Shown: in pieces, positions 39,501-49,710 of the stretch
Position numbering within the stretch: the stretch's first letter is position 1
How the letters are laid out: the number at the start of each line of letters is the position of its first letter
From: Setophaga petechia
Taxonomy: Eukaryota; Chordata; Aves; Passeriformes; Parulidae
DNA length: 64,000 nucleotides
Reading direction: 5' to 3'
Assembly: GCA_024362935.1 (NCBI GenBank)
Contig: JANCRA010000011.1
Location: 9,417,501 to 9,481,500, forward strand
Made by a program: the position numbers and the translations under genes
The notes under the pieces: model-generated
Database searches by the model: none
Told to the model about the DNA's origin: nothing
The model's input: only the letters and a program-made list of their open reading frames with translations

Positions 39501-42500
39501 TCATGTGGCTGTGGTGTGTCCACTGAGCTGCATTCCAGGGCAGAGGAGTGCAGTGCTTCCATACAATGATGATGAGGATAGAAAGGGTGGGTCCCAAAGA
39601 TCAGATCATCACAGCCTATAAACAATGTACACAAGGCTCTCAACGCCCCAACCCAAGCATAAACTCTTGCTTCTGGAACAAATGACCCCTTCAGGGAATG
39701 ATGCTGTGGAGAAGGAATATGAAGTGTGCAGGGTCTGGGCTGGCCCGGACCTGGGCTTGTAATAAAGATGCTTTTGCAACATTAATATATGCCTGTTTTC
39801 CTGCCAACTTTGCAGAGTGCCAAAATTTGGCCCTAAACATTTAATGAAACCATTGAGATTCAGAATCAGACAAAGCAGAAAAGAAAATAGGAAAGAGAGT
39901 AGGGAAGAGAGAAAACTGTACAAAAGGCATCTGATTAAACCAGTCATAATTACTGATATTGTTCATCTATGAGCTAGGATCACACTTCAAAATAAAAAGT
40001 GGAAGATAATTTTGTTAATAATTTTAATCAGCTTCCTTTTCATGAAGGATCAGAGAACACTAATAGGCAGCTTTCCAAAAGACAGATGATTTGTAACACC
40101 ATCAACTCAATAACTGAAACAAGAGACCTATTCTCTCTTCCATTTGTCAGAAGTAACGGGTTCCTCCATTGGAGGAAAAAATAGAGAGAGATTGAAAAGC
40201 CTTGATTTGACCTAAATGAAATACATTCTATTCTAGCAGATGCTATATCCTGTATTTTATTTTTCTCTCTCCCCGCAATGAGCACAACTGTGTTGTCCTG
40301 TGTTTTCAATCTTTGTTCCCATTCCTGATACCAGGTTGAAGCCTGGCTGGCTGAAGCAGTTCAGGGTATTATCTGAGAAGAATTTGCTCAAGTTTCCTTG
40401 GCAACTGGAGCCGAAAGAAACTCAGTAAGGCACATTTTTTAGAGAGCCTTTTTGTTTTCCCTTTAACCATTCTTGGTGGGCATCAGGGAGAGAGGAGCTG
40501 GTTAGGTTTGGATTAGTCAGGTAAATGGTGGTGAATGGAAAGGGGTAATGTTTGGTTCAGTTCTGAATCTGGCAAACAATGTGAAGCTGCCACTGCAGTT
40601 AGCATCCCTGCTGTTTGCCTAGCAAGTATCAATAATCTTTAAGCCTAACAAGACCTGAAAAATGAGTGATTACAGTAATTACATGATCGACATGATTTGA
40701 TTTAACTTTTATATAGGAACTAATGCCTCCTAGTTTTAAAGGCTACATGACTTATATTAGTGGGCCTTTCTATATAATTGCTTCCTGCCACTGTTTTCTG
40801 TTATTTAGAAAAGTCATGTAATGCCATTGCAGATGTGCTACCAGCTTGGAGTAAACATGGTACTCTAAATCATGCATAGTACAATAAATCATACTCCTGC
40901 CATTATGTTAATGCTTTGCAAGTCTTTGCATTTGTTTTTCTCTGGAATTGGAGGAAACACAGTAGGAAGCAATGTTGTGGAATCCTGAAGAATTCATCGT
41001 CAGTAGAGCTCCTTGAGAAATAATGCTCCTCCTCTTTCAGAATAACTCAGTGCAAAAAGAAATATTAATTTGTTTAAATCTTGTTTTTTAAAAAGCTTAA
41101 CTGCAAACCTAAAAGTTCCAGTTTTTCATTGAAAGTTCCAATGCAATGCCAGTTTTTTTTCTTTCACCTAATTCTTCAATTCAAACACCTTGGGAAAAAC
41201 CCCAAACAATGATACACTAAAAACCCCATAATAATCAACCAATGTTAGCTTCTCTTTGTAAGAAGAGCTCCCTCTCTCTCTTCCTGTTACTGCTATCCCA
41301 GTAATTTCTCTGTTTTCTGCTACAGAAAATTTTGGAAAACAATGTTTTTCTAGTTGCTGAATGCAGTTTGGAATACTAGTTGTTATTTTCCTCCTCCAAA
41401 TATGCAAATTTGTTTTCCAGATTCCACAAGATAATCCTTTTTCTGTTTGTTTTGGTGGGAGTGTGTGGGGGGGAGGTGTGTGTGTTTGCAATTGAAAACT
41501 TTATGGAACAAAATCCTTTTGTGGAAACTTTCCATCAGTGCTGTCAGACAGAGGCAGGGGTTCTTTTGTTTATCTTAAAAGCATGAGCAAAGTTTCATCC
41601 ATCTTTCTAGAGGTTCTCATGGTTTATAAGCAGAACTAAAATAAAGAAATAAACCACCCCAGATTTTCCTTTAAATTCTCATCAGAGCTATTTTACTTGA
41701 CACTGAGGCAAAACTTTGGCTTTGCAGTCTGTGCTTTTCTATCTCGGAATGTGAGGACTGGGAGACAAAATGCTTATTCCTTCTTGGCTATTCAGTGAAA
41801 TCTGATTGTTTTCTCTCAGTTTGAATTCTTTAGCATTTGAAGAATCTCACTAATATTATTGTATTATAAAACTGGGAACGCTGGTGAATGGGTTAACTGT
41901 CTCATGCCTTGCAGAGAGTCCCACCCCTGAGTGCACTTCCCAGAACATGCTGCTTCCTGGCATTGTCACTCCTGCTCAGCTATGGATATGGGGAGATGAG
42001 CTTCATGACTATTAGCAGAGGCTGCACAATGTATTTTGTGTGTGTCTAATAATAGTAGGCAATTGCTGTTATATAATTTTTATTTTTCTATTTTTCTAGT
42101 GATCATTTATCCAAATGCAAAAAATTGGCATATTTTGTAGTTGCTGAGACATTTGAGCTCAATTGTAGCTCATTCAGCAGTAGAGATTGCTTAGATGATG
42201 CCCAGATGCCTATTTTTATAGCAAATGTTTTTATTATGTTTCAGATCCCTGTCCCAGGAGTTTTTGCTGGACTTAAAAACTGATCTGCCTCAGGTCAGAG
42301 CCTGATATATCCTATTAAGGACACTCAGCTAAAGAGAATACTTCTCGCTGACACAGAGGCTTAACAGATTAATGAATTAGCCTGTAATACCTTCTCCTTC
42401 TAAGGCCTGGTTCAAGTTCTGCTGCTGTTACTTTGATTAGCACTATCTCCTCTGGTGCTGAGCCAGACAATTCTGTATATTGACTGTGCTGGCATTTCTT

Positions 42501-43580
42501 ACTGCTTTGAGAGAAGCAGGGAAAGAATCCTGCCCTATGAAGTTTGCATCGATCCAAAAGTAAAATTGTAAACATAACCAAAAGAGCTGTATTCTGGGAG
42601 GAAAAATGGGGTTGTTAATGGTGTGGAACAACTGATATTGTATCCAGCCCATCCTTCTTCCTTTAAATATATAACATTGCTAGTATAAATTGTTGAATAT
42701 ACTTTATATCAGCAATAATCCTTGGAAAGTTGGTCATTTCATGGCATTATTGATATTACAATCCACAGTGGTTTATGTTATTAAATGCCCTCTGTTTACT
42801 TCAGGTTGTTAATCAGAGAGCCAGCCATTAAGTCCTGGCAACACATGATTTCTCTAGGATTATTGCTAACATTTTTGCTGCAGTCAGGAGGGTTTTTCTG
42901 GCTTACCTCAGCAATGAGGAAATCTGTTGCTGATCAAATGTGCTCTTGCATGCAACTGTCACTGCAACTGATAGGAATTAATATGAAAGGCAAAATCTAA
43001 TAAATAAAACCCTGCTTTGAATCCACTCTTCAATCCAATACTAAATATTGAAAAAAACTCCACTCCAGGATTCTGGAGTACACACTTCTGATTATGACTG
43101 ACCTACTCAAGATTGTAAATGGCAAACTGGGCAAGATAATATCCCATTCTACCTCACTTCAATTGTCATCTTTAATTAAAGAGGTTCTACATCCCACATG
43201 ACATTTCTCAGCAAAATGTTTCTCAGAGTCTTGGGGAGGGGAGGGGTGGAAGACTGGGAGCAACATTTTGGCTTTCTATTTGCTGGTTTCCCCACACAGA
43301 TTTGAGTGGTCAGTGTTGCAGCATTTAGAGATTGGCCTAAGGAATTCTCTTGTGCACTAGCTGATGTAAGCTCCAATACCAAGGTTTTGTGAATGCTTTA
43401 AGCAGACTTCCACTAAGGAGAAAATCTGAGCCCTGTAGTGTCATTCTGAAAAACAGTCATTCTGACCCTGAAAACAGGATGTTATTGAGAGATTTTGTAT
43501 TTAGTTGTTGGGACATAACCAACTATTAGGTTTTGCAGATTAATTTTGGACCATAACAACCATCATTCAATAAAATAATT
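27591..43580. other. 16-kb unique non-coding stretch
   Basis: Long AT-rich sequence with no CR1, LTR or clear MIR signature and no open frame above about 112 codons. Scattered polyadenylation-like aataaa hexamers (27,942 among others) are expected by chance. Short A or T runs occur, for example at 32,422-32,435. Such a repeat-poor stretch fits avian intron or gene-desert sequence and may contain conserved non-coding elements that cannot be seen without alignment. Confidence 0.55.
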
Positions 43581-43891
43581 CAGAATCACAGAATATGCTT
43601 AGCTAGAAGGGACTGCAAGGATCGTCAAGTCCAACTCCTGCCCTGCACAGCACCATCCCTAAGAGTTACACCATGTGCTTGAGAGCCTGAGCTCTGTCAG
43701 GCTTGGTGTTCTGACCACTTTCCTGGGGAGTGGCTCCAGTGCCCAAACACCCTCTGGGTGAGGAGCCTTTTCCTAATATGCAACCTATGCCTCCCCTGAC
43801 ACAACTTCAGGCCATTCCCTCAAGTCCTATTACTGGTCACCAGGCCGAGAAGAAATCAGTATCTGCCCCTCCTCTTCCCCTCACAAGGAAA
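43581..43891 (-). mobile_element. CR1 LINE 3'-end fragment, reverse orientation
   Basis: Read on the minus strand, this ends with the CR1 3' terminus (seen here as cagaatcacagaat). Moving away from it come agaagggactgcaaggat, gtccaactcctgccctgcac, ctctgtcaggcttgg, gtgcccaaacaccctctgg, cttttcctaatatgcaacct and cccctgacacaacttcaggcc. The whole series follows the antisense CR1 3' UTR in order. About 310 bp remain. It is 5'-truncated with no ORF2. Confidence 0.93.
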
Positions 43892-44831
43892 TCTCTTTGC
43901 ATTCCTAGAGTTCTATTAAGCAATGTATCAGGAGCCTTAAACCTAAGTAGTGTTTTTTGGGAAAGCCCATGTAATGTATGGAGACATCTCAAATGTCTTT
44001 GGCATATAGAGTTTCAGGTGGAAATGCTGTAATGAAGTGTGAGTGTACTCTTATTGATTGCTTACCTCCTATCAGAGACTTTTTGAAGCTCAGAGAAGAA
44101 ATATCTTTGTATTTCAGTCCTCTGTGGAGCTTGCAGAGCTGAATACGCTCAGAGCAAGCCTTTCTTACTCATGTTGTGTAAGACCATGGTGGCTCCTGCT
44201 GTTACATCCATGAATCATTTATTGGATGAGTCATCTACAGCTTTGGTTCCCTGGAGCCTATTTGGCCTGAGGGTCCCTCCAGACACACCACCCACGGCTC
44301 TATATCCCACAGCAAGGCTGCCCTCTGTACCGGCGAAGTACAGTCCATGCTGAACATCAGCCACTATATAGGAATGCATTAGATATGAGCATTCACAAAA
44401 CAGATCATGGAGATAGAATCAACTTTCCCCAGGTGACTACTTACATCTGAATTCTTCTATTTCTTTACTATTAATTAAGACAGTAAAAAAAAAATTATTC
44501 AAAACTAAACCCCCCAATTGTGTCTGCATTAAACATGGAAGAATCGCTTCCATTGCATCAGTCAATCCATGTCATCAAATTTTCCTATGGAAATTAGTCA
44601 AGTCTCATTCTGAAAGAAGATGATGACACACAGCAGAGTATGACTGGTCTCTGATGTAAAACACCCCACTGAGAAGAACCTTGGTTTGTTCCCAGGAGTG
44701 GTGTGACTGATAACAGTGTAAGGTCATATTCTTTGCTTGGTTGGAGGAAGACACGGCTGCATTTTAAAAAGATGAATCTTTGGTCTAACTTTGCTTGAGC
44801 AGAAGTCAAATTACATATTTGTGATGAACAA
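43892..44831. other. spacer between two CR1 copies, no gene seen
   Basis: Unique sequence with short open frames only. A mildly GC-rich part near 44,170-44,350 is open for 60 codons but unrecognised. Confidence 0.55.
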
Positions 44832-45252
44832 GGGTGATGAAGGGATGGGAACACCTGTCATATGAGGAGAAGCTGAAAGAGCTGAGACTGTACAGAGCTG
44901 AGAAAAGAAGGCTCAGGGGACCTTACCAAATGTCTTTAAAGACCTCATGGGGAATGGAGGTGGGCTGAAGATGGAGCCAAGCTCTTTCCAGTGATGCACA
45001 GTGACAGGACAAGAGCTAATTTGGCACAGCTGAAAAAACCAAGAAACTACATTTAAATGAAAGAAAAAGCATTTTCTGTGTGGGTGGCTGAACACAGGAA
45101 CAAGTTGTCCAGAGAGATTGTAAAGTTATTCAGAAGCCATCTGGGGATGGTCCATGAGCACCCTGCCCTAGCTGACACTGATCTGAGCAGGAATGTTAAA
45201 TTAAATGATCTCCTAAAGTACTTAAACAGACTCAAAGATTCTATAATTCTGT
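44832..45252 (+). mobile_element. CR1 LINE 3' fragment
   Basis: The sequence begins gatgaagggatggga and acacctgtcatatgaggaga, continues through agctgaaagagctgag and gtggctgaacacaggaacaa, and ends with aaagattctataattctg. This is the CR1 3' UTR in order, with the characteristic terminal ttctat repeat. It is diverged, non-coding and plus-oriented, opposite to the copy about 1 kb upstream. Confidence 0.9.
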
Positions 45253-47699
45253 AGTTTAAAAATATGATTCTAGGATATAAGTTTCATATTTGCAATTATT
45301 TTACACATTTATACTTTGTTAAATTGCAGTAAACTGCATAGAGATTGACTTGTGTTTTCTAAAAATGACTCTCAATGTTTATGTATTCATAGATACTTTA
45401 TTTAAAGTTAGTCAACTTTTATTTAGTTATACTTATTACATACACTTATATAGAGCAGCAATTATTTAGACATATCTAAATGCAAAAAATCTCAGCATAA
45501 AATTAGTGTTAGCTAATGAAAAAGTTCCCTAAAATTTTGATCTCTTTATTTCACCAGCCCTTTAAAACCAGCATTTCAAATAAACAAAACATTATGTTTC
45601 CCTCCTAAGGAACCATTCTTTTATGCTTCACCTGCTTTTATTTTTCATCGTCTTCTTTTTTCTACTTGACATTCATCTCACTTCATCCAAGAGCTTTGAT
45701 TTGCATATCCTGCATTTTCCTGATATGCCCTTAAGTTTTCCCTTCTTTACTGGGATATTGCATTTATTCATTTGCACACCATACTGAAAAACTGGGATTT
45801 TAGCAGACAATATTTAATCACAATTGGATTAGAGGAAAAAGTGAACACATTTTTTTCATTCCAGAGCTAAATAGTGGCAGGGGATCAAATTAATGTCCTG
45901 GCATACACTTAGAGAGGGCAAAAGTGATCACCCTCCTCTGCTCTATATGAAAAGAGCAACTGCAATGCAGAGCCCATGTGGAAAAAGTCCCCATCTGTGC
46001 TTTGTTCTGTGCTGCTGCCAGTCCCAGGGGCTGTGTGGATCTCAGGGGTTTTGGCATTGCCCCTCCTCTTTACCTGCGAGAACATACATTTCTCTAACAG
46101 CCTGTGCAGAGTGAGAAAGATTTGATAAGGTTGTTTTTTTTCTTTTCCTTGTTTTTTTTCCCTTCCTTTTATAGTCAGGAGCAGTAAAACCTTGAATAAA
46201 AAGTAAACTCAGAAAGAGTCTCATAGGGTATTTATGATAAGGCTTTATTTTATCCCTATTATTAATCTTACCTGTTTTCATAGGGTGTTTTAGAACACAA
46301 AAAATTTTGCTTCATTGCTGGTTTGTTTTCCCTCTATATTATAGTAGTAGTTCAACACTTGTACTTATATTTCTAGTTTCTGTGGTGTAGTTTCTGTTCA
46401 GCTCACTCACCTGTTGTGGAGAAAGCCATATTTGTTTTCTGTTTTAGCACAGTCTACTTCCCCTGTATTGCTTAATATAGTTCTCCAGCTTGTCATCATG
46501 TTTCCTGTCTTCTGCCATGAGTATTTGAATGGTCTTTACTTCTTATTGGTCTCAAACCCATCAATTAGAAATGGAAGGTGTTGACAACATTTTCAGTTAC
46601 CCTCTAAAAGAATATTAAATCTTTCATAAGCTGATCTGCTTCAAAAGCAGGCTGTTGAAAAACAAGCTATTACATATCTAGAACTTGGCTTTAATTTTCT
46701 TTTCATCATTTTTCTGGTTAAGTCATTCTCTTCAGTAATGCACTCAAATAAAATTGGAAATAAAATAAATTACACTGCAGATAAAATCACTGCTATAGAT
46801 CTCATCTGCTCTCCAAAAGGATCATTCAGTAAATGGTGATTTTTTTTACTTTCCTGTTCATTTTAGAAAAAAAACCACCTACTAAAAGTTTCTAAATTGC
46901 TGTTGAAAACTATGCTTATTCAAAATATCAGCAGATTTTATATTTGGTATTCATGTTTTGAATCTTCAATATATGTCTCACATGCATAGACTGTTAAACA
47001 TGGACCCTTTGGAAATTACAGATATTGTCAGTATAATTCTCCTTTCTAAGGACCTGTTCTGCCAAGCTCAGTTTGTCTCTGATATTTATCTGCTTTTCTG
47101 TCCCGTCCAGTCCTGTAATTTCCAAGTTATGTATGTATCAAATCTTTCACTGTCTTGATTTCAGAAAATGTTTAAGGCCAAGCTTAGTGTCCTCAGTCAG
47201 AGGTTGTCCAGACATATTCAAAAGGTGCAAGTGTGTTTTAAAACAGGATTTTGTTAACAAGCACTCTGCTGTTTGCTGCCTGATATAGCACGTCACATGC
47301 TTCTTACAGTGCAAGGCCAGGTCCATGGAATAGAGGAATTCTTATTCTCCCAGAACCAGTTCACCCAGTCATCATCTTCTAAAACTTCTGTTCTATCACA
47401 ATTCTTACAGCTTCACATCTTTAAACTATGAAGAGGTTTTTTAGTAAATTGAAGTATAGATAGGTTTGGAAATATTTTTTTTTATCTTCTCCTTTGCCTC
47501 ACTTTAATTATGTCTGGTATTAGACAGGTGTTCTGAACAGGGTGGTCTTTTTGTATATTCCTTTACGATTTCAGTTTCTCAGAAAAGCTGTGACAATTCT
47601 TTTCCCTTTTAAATCTAATTTTGCTGTTTTAAAACTGAATGTGAGTATTGTTTGTTATTTTTCCATATGGGTTAAAGTTATATTAAAGCTCACAGGTTG
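45253..47699. other. unique AT-rich non-coding sequence
   Basis: Low-GC sequence with numerous T runs. Open frames stay below 80 codons. No repeat was recognised before the LTR. Confidence 0.6.
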
Positions 47700-48341
47700 A
47701 CCTTATTGGCAACCTGGAGACACGATAGGAATGGAAGGATACATGTAGCATTGTGTGTTTTATATAGGTTTTATTGTAAAGTTGTTTATTTTTTATAAGT
47801 TAAGAATTTGGTTTGACCCTTGGTTCCCCCTATGTTCTCCCTCATAATGGTTTGCTCCTCCCGCCGTTGTAACCAACCCCCTTTCATTTCGAGAAATTTC
47901 TGTGTCAATCTTCCCTTATCTATGATTTGTCCCCTGAGCCTTTTCCCTCCCCTGGGCCATTTCTATTGGTTCAGTTGTGTCCCTTGCTCCTCCCCTGGGC
48001 TTTGTTCATTGGTCCCTCATGTCTCCTTCCGTTACACCCTTCCACTTTATAAATGCCTCCTCAGCGGTTTTTCTGTGACACCAATACTGGCCCCACGTGG
48101 GTCTATAGAGCGCCTTAGCATCCAAATGTGTGTCCACTCCTTCCTTCCTTCACCTCAGTACTTCACAGGCCTGCTCTTGCCTGCGTCACCATGCCACAGA
48201 CGGAGCCACTACTTGGGCTCTCGCCGAGAACCTGGGAGTGGCGGGATTCGTAGTCTCCACCAGTCACTCCAGGAGCGGCTAGCCGGCACCCGTCAGCTCC
48301 AGTGGCCGCGGGACAAGACTGCAGAAGAGCCAGAGAGAAAG
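47700..48341 (+). mobile_element. LTR of an avian endogenous retrovirus (solo or remnant)
   Basis: This segment of about 640 bp has the layout of a retroviral LTR. An AT-rich upstream part leads into a C/T-rich U3 with two inverted CCAAT boxes (attgg at 47,965 and 48,008) and a TATA box (48,048-48,053). A GC- and CpG-rich R/U5-like part follows to about 48,341. Many CpGs survive at about 47,860-48,310, suggesting a younger insertion than the CR1 pieces. I see no gag, pol or env remnant and no second LTR, so a solo LTR is likely. Exact ends and the target-site duplication could not be fixed. The 178-codon frame at 47,820-48,356 lies inside it and is not a gene. The LTR class cannot be settled by eye. 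Confidence 0.75.
47965..48053 (+). promoter_or_regulatory. LTR promoter: two inverted CCAAT boxes and TATA box
   Basis: attgg occurs at 47,965-47,969 and 48,008-48,012, about 80 and 40 bases upstream of tataaa at 48,048-48,053, inside a C/T-rich context. The spacing is that of a classic RNA polymerase II promoter in a retroviral U3. Transcription would start about 25-30 bases after the TATA box, near 48,078. Activity is unknown. Confidence 0.65.
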
Positions 48342-49375
48342 CAGGGTGGTCATTGACCAGCTGGAGTGCATGGAGCTTTATTTGTGAATGCATGAGGAGA
48401 ATATACGGGTCAGGATTAAAGGAAAAACAAGGACAGGTGACATTATAGTGGGATCTGCTACAGACCACACAACCAGGAACGCCAAGTAGATGAGGCCCTA
48501 TAGAGACAGATGGAAGCAGCCTCAATTCCACAAGCCCAGAGCCTTGTGCGGGGCTTCAAACACCCAATATCTGTGGGAAGAACAATTGAGAAGGTTCCTG
48601 GTTTGGTTGATGGTAAATTGATGGTAAATTCCTTCTCCAAGGGGTAGAGGAGCCAGCAATAAGAGGTGCTATGCTGGACCTTGTTCTCACCAACAAGCAG
48701 GAACTGGTGCGAATGCTCAAGGGCAGCCTGGGCTGCATTGACAATGAAAGGGTGGAGTTCAGGATCTGGAGGGCAACAACGAGGATGCCCAACAAGTTCA
48801 TTGTCCTGGACTTCAGCAGAAAAGACTTTGACCTCTTTAGTGATCTGCTTGGTGGAGTAGATAGAGCCCTGGAGGGAAGAGTAGTCCTTAGAAGCTGGTA
48901 AATATTCAAGGATCTCCTCCAAGTTCAGGAGTGGCACAAGGCAACAAAGATGAAGTCAGGATGCCTGCATGGATGAACAAGGAGTTCTTGGGCAAATTCA
49001 GGCCTACAGAAGGTGGAAGCAAGGACCTACGTCTTGGGAGAAATACTGACCAATTGTCCAAGCAGTCAGGAATCAAGTAAGGAAAATTAAAGGTCTGATA
49101 GAATTATATCTGGCCAAGGACATCAAGGCTAACACTAAAGCTTCTGAAACTACATCAGTGCTAAAAGAAAGACTAGCCCTTCTCCAGAAGGAAATAGGAG
49201 ATGTGGTTACCTGGGATATGGAGAAGGCTGAGGTACTCACTGACATTTTTGCCTTGGTCTTCATCAGAAAGTGCTCCAGCCACACCATCTGAGTTGCAGA
49301 AGCAGAGGCAGGGACTGGTAGAATGGAGAACCACTCCCACTGTAGGGCATCAAGTTTGAGACCATCTGAGGAACC
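48342..49375 (+). pseudogene. CR1 LINE ORF2 fragment (endonuclease and linker region), decayed
   Basis: Translated in shifting frames, the segment follows CR1 ORF2. It begins with the DQLECMEL region near 48,356 and passes through an IRVRIKGK and GDIIVG stretch (about 48,400-48,450). The longest intact part (48,671-48,901, 76 codons) contains LDLVLTNK and GSLGCIDNERVEF. Further on come PAWMNKEF near 48,970 and MEKAEVL near 49,219. These belong to the end of the endonuclease domain and the linker before reverse transcriptase. Stops and frameshifts are frequent and the reverse-transcriptase core is absent, so the copy is dead. An 11-base tandem duplication (ttgatggtaaa, 48,607-48,628) lies inside. 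It abuts the LTR on its left and an opposite-strand CR1 piece on its right. Confidence 0.88.
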
Positions 49376-49710
49376 CCCAGCACAAGTCTATGAGACATGG
49401 ATTTGCCACAAGCACTCGTTGGCAGCCTTTTCCATTGCCTGACTCTCTTCATGGGGAAAAAGCTTGTTCTTATATCCAGTCTGAACCTATTTAGCTTCAG
49501 TTCATGCCTGCTCTCTCACCCTCCAGCTGTTCAACCCTCTGAAAAGTCTGGTTTCATTTTCTAGGTAATGTCCCTGCCGGCACTAGAGGATACTGTTAAC
49601 CCCATCCCAAAGCCATGCCCTCTCCAGGCTGCAGCAGCTCAGCTTGTCCAAGCTCTCCTCAGAGAGCAAGTATGCCTATCCTGAATATCTTGGTGGTCCT
49701 TTGCTCATTT
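49376..49710 (-). mobile_element. CR1 LINE 3' UTR fragment, reverse orientation, lacking its 3' terminus
   Basis: The antisense CR1 order is visible: ggcagccttttccattgcct, tcatggggaaaaagcttgtt, cttatatccagtctgaacct, then ctccaggctgcagcagctca, gctctcctcagagag and atatcttggtggtcctttgctc. The expected terminal repeat (agaatcatagaat) is missing at the left edge, where the segment meets the plus-strand ORF2 fragment directly. It is therefore an internal piece and not a normal 5'-truncated insertion. Confidence 0.82.

Noticed and set aside
43892..44360. Extension of the reverse CR1 to about 44,350
   Set aside because: CR1 motif order stops near 43,891 and the following sequence does not match the antisense CR1 series.
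47820..48356. 178-codon plus-strand open frame
   Set aside because: It lies within the LTR, in its C/T-rich promoter and R/U5 region, where A/T-rich stop codons are scarce. It has no protein similarity I recognise.
48458..48937. 159- and 117-codon minus-strand open frames
   Set aside because: They are antisense shadows of the CR1 ORF2 fragment, whose plus-strand translation matches CR1 motifs.
48355..49710. Twin-priming inversion of a single CR1
   Set aside because: Twin-priming places the inverted 5' part upstream of the 3' part. Here the opposite-strand ORF2 piece lies on the 3' side of the minus-strand fragment, and neither piece has a 3' terminus.
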